DNA of 64,000 nucleotides from Mastigocoleus testarum BC008 (GTDB lineage Bacteria; Cyanobacteriota; Cyanobacteriia; Cyanobacteriales; Nostocaceae). The translations under genes and the position numbers were made by a program. Location of the stretch: the NCBI RefSeq assembly GCF_001456025.1, contig NZ_LMTZ01000091.1, forward strand, positions 78,725 to 142,724, read 5' to 3'. Shown here piece by piece: positions 57,591 to 64,000 of this stretch (positions are counted from its first letter, which is position 1; each line of letters opens with the position of its first letter). The notes under the pieces were generated by a model. It saw nothing but the letters and a program-made list of their open reading frames with translations, had not been told where the DNA came from and made no database searches.

Positions 57591-57794
57591 ATGACACAAA
57601 GAACACGGCTAGGAGATGTTCTCAGACCTTTAAACTCTGAATACGGTAAAGTTGCTCCTGGTTGGGGTACAACACCTTTAATGGCAGTATTTATGGGATT
57701 GTTTTTTGTATTTCTGCTAATTCTTCTGCAACTTTACAACAAATCAATCATTATTCAGGGTATATCTGTTGACTGGAGTAGTTACGGAATTTAG
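57591..57794 (+). CDS. psbH: Photosystem II subunit PsbH
   Basis: PsbH is a single-span photosystem II subunit that supports QB function and CP47 assembly. The 67-residue product has the start TQRTRLGDVLRPLNSEYGKVAPGWGTTP, one helix (about 29-49) and the tail VDWSSYGI. It is the usual cyanobacterial length and lacks the N-terminal phosphorylation extension of plants. ATG start. Confidence 0.97.
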   Translation: MTQRTRLGDVLRPLNSEYGKVAPGWGTTPLMAVFMGLFFVFLLILLQLYNKSIIIQGISVDWSSYGI

Positions 57795-57833
57795 TATTTC
57801 TGATGAACAGTTTTGACAAAAATTAGCTATTTT

Positions 57834-57860
57834 ACCCGGCAAGCAAGCTGGGTTTTTTTG
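57834..57860 (+). terminator. psbH terminator
   Basis: Stem ACCCGGC/GCTGGGT (one G-T pair), loop AAGCAA, followed by TTTTTTT. It lies about 40 bp after the psbH stop. Confidence 0.8.
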
Positions 57861-58165
57861 TGTAATTACTTTTATCGTTTTGTTATACCCCGAAAGCCTG
57901 TAACACCGCCCCATATAAGCTATTAATAGCCCAAAATCATCCCAGTATCTTAGTGCCAGCTAACAGAAGTGTTGAGCAAAAATTTTGAGAGTTTAACCCT
58001 AATTGCAAAAACTAAATAACAATTTGAGAAATTGATGCTGGATAATCCCTGCCAAAGAATGTTAACTCGGTTTGCTTGGTTGAAAATGATATTAGCTACT
58101 TAGCATAAAATTACCATGGACTCTTACCCAGTTTTGCAAACTCACTCATTCGCAAGGAGAAAAAT

Positions 58166-58444
58166 ATGAATATTTTTGGTATTGGCTTGCCAGAGATGGC
58201 TGTAATCATGGTTGTAGCCCTATTGGTATTTGGCCCCAAAAAGTTGCCTGAAATAGGGCGTTCTTTGGGAAAAGCATTAAAAGGTTTTCAGGAAGCCTCC
58301 CAAGATTTTCAGGAAGAATTCAAAAAAGAAGCTTCAGAGTTAGAAGAATCTCTCAAGACTACTGCACAATTAGAATCTAAAAAACTTGAAGCAGCAAAAT
58401 CAGAACGTGAAACTGTTGAATCTACTCCAAAAAGTGAAGCTTAG
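58166..58444 (+). CDS. tatA: Twin-arginine translocase subunit TatA/E
   Basis: The 92-residue protein has a short N-terminal membrane helix (IGLPEMAVIMVVALLVFGPKK), the conserved FGPKKLPEIGRSLGKAL hinge and an amphipathic helix, then a charged tail. This is the Sec-independent twin-arginine translocon pore subunit. Cyanobacterial TatA and TatE are hard to separate. SD CAAGGAG upstream; ATG start. Confidence 0.93.
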   Translation: MNIFGIGLPEMAVIMVVALLVFGPKKLPEIGRSLGKALKGFQEASQDFQEEFKKEASELEESLKTTAQLESKKLEAAKSERETVESTPKSEA

Positions 58445-59150
58445 TCCATCAAGCCGTTTGGTTAAAATGTAACCTTAACGTGTATATTTTGGGCGAGCTT
58501 GTCGCCCAATATTTAAAATTAGAATATAGTACTTAACTTTAGATATTTTGGCCCCGGAGATGACGAATAGAACATAAAAGTTCAGCTACCATTTAATATC
58601 AATCTCCAAACCTCTTAAATCATGATGGCTGAAAACACAAATCTCATCAGATATATTTTGTAGATAAATAAATAATTGATATACATAACAGTAGTAACCA
58701 TAAATATTGTTTGGCTATGAAGTTTTTTTTGTTAAAAAAAATTACCAAAATACCTTCATAACATTAATTAATATAATTTGCTGTGACTGTTATTTTATTT
58801 CTGTACCCGTAGAAAATATTCTTTACAAGACTGTAGCTAAATATCTAGAATACACCTAATATTTTACGCAAATACTAGGATAAAAAAGCACTCTAATCTA
58901 TGTCCATATAATCTTGAATTGCTGAATAAGTGGTGTTCTGGAGATACACTACAAGAAGTAATTATTGTTACAATATTTGCGATCGCAAATATTTGCAGCC
59001 TAACGAGCAAAAAAATAGCAAAAATCGGCACATTTTCTTAGAAAACAAAATCTACCCCGAACAAAAGCGTTGTAAGTGTATATTTTTGGGGATAACATGG
59101 AGAATAGCTCATTAATCGCTTCTCACAACACGTTTGGCTTCAGTTTTTTT
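58445..59150. other. Intergenic region
   Basis: About 700 bp. A hairpin at 58489-58509 (TTGGGCGA/TCGCCCAA) likely ends tatA. The rest is AT-rich up to the remA start, with no other gene supported. Confidence 0.5.
58489..58509 (+). terminator. tatA terminator candidate
   Basis: Perfect 8 bp stem with a 5 nt loop, about 45 bp after the tatA stop. The following TATTT is a weak T-tract, so it may be partial. Confidence 0.55.
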
Positions 59151-59420
59151 ATGGACATTCAGTTAATCAACATCGGTTTTGGTAACATCGTCTCTGCCAA
59201 CCGAGTAGTTGCCATTGTCAGTCCAGAGTCAGCCCCGATTAAACGGATTATTACCGATGCCAGAGATCGAGGTCAACTGATTGATGCTACTTATGGTCGC
59301 CGTACTAGGGCTGTTATTATTACTGACTCAAGCCATGTAATACTTTCTGCAATCCAACCAGAAACAGTAGCAAACCGCTTCGTGATTTCTCGCGATCATC
59401 ATCAAAATGTCGATAACTGA
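59151..59420 (+). CDS. remA: RemA/DUF370-family regulator
   Basis: The 89-residue product from ATG at 59151 (MDIQLINIGFGNIV) fits the RemA/DUF370 family exactly in length; an open frame extends 25 codons further upstream but is not conserved-looking. Family blocks are SANRVVAIVSPESAPIKRI and DARDRGQLIDATYGRRTRAV. In Bacillus RemA is a DNA-binding regulator of biofilm matrix genes; its cyanobacterial target is unknown. gmk follows 185 bp later, a pairing seen in many bacteria. Confidence 0.92.
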   Translation: MDIQLINIGFGNIVSANRVVAIVSPESAPIKRIITDARDRGQLIDATYGRRTRAVIITDSSHVILSAIQPETVANRFVISRDHHQNVDN

Positions 59421-59605
59421 GGAAATATGGGTTACAAACCTTATTTCCATTTATGCTGTACCAGTGGCGCAATGTGAATTAAAATGGTCTTCTGTTTAAC
59501 AGGCTACTAATTTTTATTGGTCAATGGTGATATTGCCAACGCACAAACACCAAGTAACTAATGAATAATATCTAATGTCTATTGATTGATTCATAAGTTG
59601 AGCGG

Positions 59606-60208
59606 ATGATGCAAGTTTTATCAATCAAGAGTGGTGCAACTACCAAAGAACAATGTCTATCCTCCGGCAAATTAATGATTTTGACCGGTCCAAGTGGGGT
59701 AGGAAAAGGTACTTTAATGCGAACCCTACTCCAGCGTCATCCAGAACTTTATTATTCTGTCTCTGCGACGACTCGCGCTCCTCGTTCTGGGGAGAGTGAT
59801 GGCATAAACTATTACTTTGTTAGCCGGACTAGGTTCGAACAACTAGTTGCTAATGGAGAATTCCTGGAGTGGGCTGAATTTGCGGGTAATTACTACGGTA
59901 CTCCCCGCCAACCCGTGCTTGAGAAAGTTAATTCTGGCAAAACAGTTTTACTGGAAATAGAGTTAGATGGAGCGCGACAAGTGCGTACTTCCTTTCCTCA
60001 GGCTATAAGTATTTTTATTTTGCCACCTTCTTTGGGAGAGCTAGAAAAACGTATAAGATCCCGCAATCAGGATTCTGAAGATGCGATCGCTCGTCGTTTA
60101 ATATTAGCTCAGGACGAAATTAAGGCTGCAGATGAGTTTGATATCCAAATTGTCAATGACGATTTTGAAACTGCTCTTTGCTCCCTAGAAAAAGCAATAT
60201 TTGGATAA
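59606..60208 (+). CDS. gmk: Guanylate kinase
   Basis: Gmk phosphorylates GMP to GDP. The 200-residue product has the P-loop LTGPSGVGKGTLM (near residue 27), SVSATTRAPRSGESDGINYYFV (GMP site), GEFLEWAEFAGNYYGTPR and the lid RLILAQDEIKAADEFD. Full length. ATG start (MMQVL). Downstream is a long 3' region with a terminator-like hairpin. Confidence 0.97.
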   Translation: MMQVLSIKSGATTKEQCLSSGKLMILTGPSGVGKGTLMRTLLQRHPELYYSVSATTRAPRSGESDGINYYFVSRTRFEQLVANGEFLEWAEFAGNYYGTPRQPVLEKVNSGKTVLLEIELDGARQVRTSFPQAISIFILPPSLGELEKRIRSRNQDSEDAIARRLILAQDEIKAADEFDIQIVNDDFETALCSLEKAIFG

Positions 60209-60731
60209 CTTTAATTTGCTTAACTGTGAGTTTTTAGCTATTTAAGTAGTTTTGATTAGCAATAGAAGAGTTTAAAGTTGTAATAATTTAAAGCTCTAAG
60301 CTCTTACTATCAGGTTAAACTCCTTAAAGGCATCTTATTTTTTAGCTACCGGGTATAAATCTTGGAGAACTTAGATTTGAACATATAGGTAAAATTTGCT
60401 TTGCCTATTTGTTTTTATCTTAAACATTTTGAAAATATTGTGAATATTCCCATTAATTTTCTCCTTTGGTTCTAAATAGAATCTTTGTTCAAAAATAATA
60501 ATCTATCTCAATAATCGGTTTCAAATTATTTCGGACACGATCTCATAGGTTTGATTGTTAAATACTGATGACTAATAACGAGTTCAAAACTCATAGTTGT
60601 CTCAAAATCGGTTGCGAACCACTGAGGATGTAATTATCAAACCTGTTACATCACATTTTTTAAGCAATCAAAAATAATTACAAGTTAGTATTGAAAAATT
60701 GACAGTTTTTACTGAATTTACATCAAAATTT

Positions 60732-60762
60732 TCGCTAGATTTTATCTAGCGATATTTTTTTA
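60732..60762 (+). terminator. Strong hairpin terminator downstream of gmk
   Basis: Perfect 9 bp stem TCGCTAGAT/ATCTAGCGA, loop TTT, followed by TATTTTTTTAT. It lies 520 bp beyond gmk, so it ends either a long gmk 3' UTR or a separate small RNA. Confidence 0.7.
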
Positions 60763-60931
60763 TATATGTGTATGACAAACAAGTATTTTTTTACGCAAAC
60801 CCCCCTAAAGCAGGAGGGTTTGAGAAAATTAAAAGTCTCGAAAGCTCTGTTATGATGTCCAAGTTTTTGAGAACTTTTTGCTTTAACTTTCAGTAAAGAA
60901 AGCCCATCACTTATCCAGTTTTAACTTTCTT

Positions 60932-61062
60932 AGGACTTACGCAACGATAGCTGTCCATAGGACATAGATTTGTCATTGCGAGCGAAACGCAGCGTAGCTG
61001 TTAGCAAAGCCTGACATTAGTCATACGTAATGACGCAATTACGTTAATTTTGCGTAAGTCCT
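60932..61062. mobile_element. MITE-like element, AGGACTTACGCAA ends
   Basis: Perfect 13 bp terminal inverted repeats (AGGACTTACGCAA and TTGCGTAAGTCCT) enclose about 105 bp without a transposase. Ends of this type are known in repeats of filamentous cyanobacteria. It sits between gmk and psaL; no clear target duplication is seen. Confidence 0.65.
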
Positions 61063-61117
61063 GTTTCTCTAGATAGCTTATAAAACTTATTTAGTTAGCC
61101 AAGTAAATTTTTATTTT

Positions 61118-61615
61118 CTAGCCAACCAAGCCTTGTAAAAATGCGAGATTACTGGTCAAGAAGTAAGCTGTGACAGCACCACCAATGCCACCCACTAAAA
61201 AGGCACTAGCGAAATTATTCCAGCCTTCCTTGGAGGTAAAAGCATCTGGAAGAGTAGGCACAGTAACACTTGCCAGTGCTTTGGAAGGATTACTGTTTGC
61301 ATACAAAGATAAACAAGCAGTAAGAATCACTACTAGCCCAACAGCTCCAAGCAAACCAGCCAAATTACCATTATTAGCATTACGAAGGGGACCTAGCTTC
61401 GCAAATGGTCCAAACAGTAAGTAACCGTGAGCCATACCGACTTCTAGACCACGCCGAAAGGGTGTTAGCCCAGGACGATAAGCAGGTAGGTTATTGATGT
61501 ACCACTTGACAATGGGGGAACTATTTACTGGAGTTTCCAGATTGCCCTGTTGTGGATCGCGTCCAGCAGCAGTAACAACCTCTTGATTTCGAGGATCGCT
61601 TGCAGCTTGTGCCAT
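61118..61615 (-). CDS. psaL: Photosystem I subunit XI (PsaL)
   Basis: PsaL organises photosystem I trimers or tetramers. The 165-residue product has the conserved NNLPAYRPGLTPFRRGLEVGMAHGYLLFGPFAKLGPLRN and two or three membrane helices. Length is normal. ATG start. It is downstream of psaF and psaJ on the same strand (291 bp after psaJ). psaI was searched for after it and not found. Confidence 0.97.
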   Translation of the reverse strand: MAQAASDPRNQEVVTAAGRDPQQGNLETPVNSSPIVKWYINNLPAYRPGLTPFRRGLEVGMAHGYLLFGPFAKLGPLRNANNGNLAGLLGAVGLVVILTACLSLYANSNPSKALASVTVPTLPDAFTSKEGWNNFASAFLVGGIGGAVTAYFLTSNLAFLQGLVG

Positions 61616-61906
61616 ATTTTGTGTTCGCCTCTAATTTAAGATTTTGGCATTATTTTATATTAATAATAATTCTATATAAGTGAACTTTTGCTAGGCAACT
61701 TTAGAAAAATTAATTAATTGTTCTCGTTATTACGAAACTCGCGAGCTGTTGCCAGCATCACGAGTTTTAATAATCATTTTGAGTACTAGCTTTGAAAAGA
61801 CTTTTAGCCTATCAAACTAGAAAAAATTACCAATTTAATTGAGGTTAAATAACTAACACAATTATGGACATTAGTCACCTTTAATTGTGCTAAATATTAT
61901 CATCGT

Positions 61907-62044
61907 TTATGGTAGAGGATGAAAAAGTAAGTCAGGAAAGAAACGATTGAATTCAATTAAAATTCCTGCAGTAATAAATAACCAAATTGTAGTTATTACC
62001 GGCGCAGTACATAAGAATTTAACGAAGTTACTCTGCGTATCCAT
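61907..62044 (-). CDS. psaJ: Photosystem I subunit IX (PsaJ)
   Basis: The 45-residue frame begins MDTQSNFVKFLCTAPVITTI, has one membrane helix and ends FNRFFPDLLFHPLP, the canonical PsaJ pattern. PsaJ sits next to PsaF in photosystem I. It lies 39 bp after psaF on the same strand, so the two are co-transcribed. Confidence 0.97.
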   Translation of the reverse strand: MDTQSNFVKFLCTAPVITTIWLFITAGILIEFNRFFPDLLFHPLP

Positions 62045-62083
62045 TATTTATCTCCCTTCATAAGTACAATGATTTCCACTCGC

Positions 62084-62578
62084 TTAACGAGGTGAAATTG
62101 GAATTTCCGAATCTTTAGCTGTTAATTCTCCGGAAAGTAGTTCTTTAGCAGCAGCAGCAGGCCAAGCAAAGCCAGATGCCATCAATGGAAGCGCTAGAGA
62201 AACATCGATTTGGATTTCTTTTTGTTCGGAATTAGATTCTTTACGAACAGCAATCAAGTAGGCACGACCTACCCAGCCAATCCAACCAGCTATGTAAAGG
62301 AATAACAAGCTGGGAATTAGAAAATCACCAGCACGCTCGAGACGACCATCCACAATTAGGTGAGGTAGGCCTTCAGGACCACATAGTGCTTGAGAATAAC
62401 GCTCAAATCTCTTTTTGCCTGAATTAGGGTCGCCTGTAGTGTTACGAGCAGAGGCTGCTCTTTGCTGAAAAGCAGGAGATTCACTACAGGGTACAAGGTC
62501 AGCTCCTAATGCCAAACTGGATGGCACATAACTAAACCACAGAAAAATTGCAAAAATCAGAGCAAACAATCGTTGCAT
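62084..62578 (-). CDS. psaF: Photosystem I subunit III (PsaF)
   Basis: PsaF is the photosystem I subunit near the plastocyanin/cytochrome c6 site. The 164-residue precursor has a signal peptide (residues 1-23, SSLALG), the mature start ADLVPCSESPAF, KKRFERYSQALCGPEGLPHLIVDGR and two hydrophobic segments. It lacks the Lys-rich N-terminal helix of plants, as is normal in cyanobacteria. ATG start. Confidence 0.97.
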   Translation of the reverse strand: MQRLFALIFAIFLWFSYVPSSLALGADLVPCSESPAFQQRAASARNTTGDPNSGKKRFERYSQALCGPEGLPHLIVDGRLERAGDFLIPSLLFLYIAGWIGWVGRAYLIAVRKESNSEQKEIQIDVSLALPLMASGFAWPAAAAKELLSGELTAKDSEIPISPR

Positions 62579-62756
62579 AGATTATGTTTCCTTTTATTAC
62601 GAAACCAAAAGTTTTTGTACAAAACGAAGCGGCTTGCACAATTTTATTTTTACTTAACTAGCAAGTCATCATACTCTTGATAAGCAAACTGAGTAAAGTT
62701 GAAGTAAATAAAATTTAAAGCTTTGCAAACAAATTTTAACTAGGTGTTACTTAAAA
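62579..62756. promoter_or_regulatory. psaF/tsaD divergent promoter region
   Basis: The 178 bp between divergent psaF and tsaD hold both promoters. On the psaF strand there is a TTTACTT...TTTACT pair 11 bp apart that loosely recalls an HLR1 (RpaB) site, but the spacing and bases do not fit well. Confidence 0.45.
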
Positions 62757-63809
62757 ATGACTAATATTCTAGCCATAGAAACAAGTTGTGATGAAACTGC
62801 TGTTGCAATTGTTAACAACCGTCAAGTTTATAGTAATGTAGTCGCTTCTCAGATCCCCATACATAAATTGTATGGTGGAGTTGTACCGGAAGTCGCTTCA
62901 CGTCAGCATTTAGAAAATATTAACTTAGTCGTTACTCAAGCTTTGGAACAAGCTCAACTGGGTTGGGACCGAATTGATGCCATTGCAACAACGTGCGCTC
63001 CGGGATTAGTTGGAGCACTGTTGGTTGGTCAAACAGCCGCGAAAACTTTAGCAATGATTCACAATAAATCGTTTTTAGGGATCCATCACCTCGAAGGTCA
63101 TATTTACGCTACTTATTTGGGCGATCCGACCTTGGAGCCACCCTTTCTAAGTTTATTAGTTTCTGGAGGACATACTAGTTTAATTTATGTTAAGGACTGT
63201 GGTGTCTATGAAACTTTGGGACAAACTCGTGATGATGCAGCAGGAGAAGCTTTTGATAAGGTTGCTCGTCTTTTACAATTGGGATATCCTGGTGGTCCAG
63301 TAATTGACAGCTTGGCGAAACAGGGTAATCCCCGGGCTTTTAAGTTACCGGAGGGAAAAGTTTCGTTACCAGAAGGTGGCTATCATCCCTATGATGCTAG
63401 TTTTAGCGGGTTGAAAACAGCAGTTTTGCGATTAGTGCAAAAGTTAGAGAATGAAAGTAGTGATGAGCTGCCATTATCAGATATTGCTGCGAGCTTCCAA
63501 GAAACTGTAGCGAAAGGTTTAACAAAAAGGGCTATTAAATGTGCCTTAGATTATGGTCTTACGAAAATAGCTGTTGGCGGTGGCGTTGCGGCTAATAGTG
63601 CTTTACGACATCACTTATCCGAAGCTTCAGCATCCCAAGATATTCAAGTTATATTTCCTCCATTGAAATTTTGTACGGACAATGCTGCGATGATTGCTTG
63701 TGCTGCTGCCGATCATTTTAAAAGGGGGCATACTTCTGCTCTAAATTTGAAAGTGCGATCGCGCATGCATTTAAGCCAAGTTATGGAATTATATGATTCA
63801 AAAATATAA
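62757..63809 (+). CDS. tsaD: tRNA N6-adenosine threonylcarbamoyltransferase TsaD
   Basis: TsaD transfers the threonylcarbamoyl group to A37 of ANN-decoding tRNAs, with TsaB and TsaE. The 350-residue product starts ILAIETSCDETAVAIV, has the metal site HHLEGHIYA (near 114), SGGHTSL and the closing CTDNAAMIACAA. Full length. ATG start. No terminator found; about 190 bp of sequence remain to the window end. Confidence 0.97.
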   Translation: MTNILAIETSCDETAVAIVNNRQVYSNVVASQIPIHKLYGGVVPEVASRQHLENINLVVTQALEQAQLGWDRIDAIATTCAPGLVGALLVGQTAAKTLAMIHNKSFLGIHHLEGHIYATYLGDPTLEPPFLSLLVSGGHTSLIYVKDCGVYETLGQTRDDAAGEAFDKVARLLQLGYPGGPVIDSLAKQGNPRAFKLPEGKVSLPEGGYHPYDASFSGLKTAVLRLVQKLENESSDELPLSDIAASFQETVAKGLTKRAIKCALDYGLTKIAVGGGVAANSALRHHLSEASASQDIQVIFPPLKFCTDNAAMIACAAADHFKRGHTSALNLKVRSRMHLSQVMELYDSKI

Positions 63810-63936
63810 GCCAGACAGTATTACAAGTATTTTTACTCAAAGGCTGCTTAGGGAAATATAAAAGCTATTTGAGCGGAGGTTAAATTAAGTATTAAATCTT
63901 TGAAGTGCTTTTGTTATATAGCAACCGCCAGGTTAG

Positions 63937-64000
63937 CTAGGACGCTAAAGTCAAGACATGCTCCATGGCTTCTCGCAGTGTTCCAAAATTCTCGAGTTGT
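63937..64000 (-). CDS. Possible 3' end of a gene at the window edge
   Basis: On the minus strand the last bases read QLENFGTLREAMEHVLTLAS then stop (TAG at 63937-63939), a helical, protein-like C-terminus. It is cut by the window edge. The stretch is too short to identify and could be chance. Confidence 0.3.
   Translation of the reverse strand, partial: QLENFGTLREAMEHVLTLAS

Larger units (their letters stand above)
60209..61117. other. gmk-psaL intergenic region
   Basis: About 900 bp with no coding frame that I can support. It contains a hairpin-T terminator (60732-60762), an unpaired-T hairpin (CAAACCCCCCT/AGGAGGGTTTG with one mismatch, 60797-60821) and a MITE-like element (60932-61062). 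Confidence 0.5.

Noticed and set aside
60797..60821. GC-rich hairpin considered as a terminator
   Set aside because: No T-run follows on either strand.

Overview
The window is about 37-40% GC by eye. It carries genes found only in oxygenic phototrophs (psbA, psbI, psbH, psbN, psaF, psaJ, psaL, a PsbP-like gene and a phylloquinone cluster) and many HIP1 palindromes (GCGATCGC). With an HpsJ-like protein, long AT-rich intergenic spacers and many small repeats, this indicates chromosomal DNA of a filamentous, probably Nostocales-type cyanobacterium. I name no species.

Layout. 0-8 kb: hflX, a small VOC-fold protein, an overlapping ATPase/TPR gene pair and cofG, which makes the deazaflavin F0. 8-18.4 kb: a winged-helix/GNAT-like protein, psbA (D1), a repeat-rich stretch with four hairpins, an SDR-like enzyme, a GNAT acetyltransferase, aroC, a conserved micro-protein, a CtpA-type protease and ispG. 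19-30 kb: a GAF-SpoIIE phosphatase, ftsY, nusB, a DUF502 membrane protein, a family-2 glycosyltransferase, an HpsJ-like protein, a PsbP-like protein and maf. 30-35.7 kb: two small conserved-looking proteins, then a three-gene minus-strand block (DUF815 ATPase, membrane-anchored coiled coil with a TerB-C-like tail, BrxD-like DUF2791 ATPase) and a TMEM14 protein. 37-39.6 kb: a phosphotransferase-fold kinase and a HopA1-family protein, the pairing that makes dehydrated residues and thioethers in class V lanthipeptide and thioamitide pathways. 39.8-45.6 kb: phylloquinone genes (a DHNA-CoA thioesterase candidate, menE, menC, menA and, divergently, menF). 46.6-57.2 kb: an O-acetyltransferase, psbI, an LptD-like DUF3769 protein, a 619-residue unknown, a GH38 alpha-mannosidase and a NusG-N-like small protein. 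57.3-64 kb: psbN and psbH (divergent), tatA, remA, gmk, a MITE-like repeat, psaL, psaJ, psaF, tsaD and a possible gene end at the edge.

Most of this is housekeeping and photosynthesis. The best candidates for undescribed biology are the kinase/HopA1 pair without an obvious precursor peptide, the DUF815/TerB-C/DUF2791 block, and the ATPase/TPR couple. Four genes too short for a routine ORF cutoff were read directly from the sequence: psbI, psbN, psaJ and a 45-residue membrane peptide. Several starts were moved to internal ATG codons and the reasons are given. The window also has many small inverted repeats and in-frame 14-16 bp tandem duplications, which suggests an expansion-prone genome. All assignments rest on reading motifs by eye; no database search was possible.
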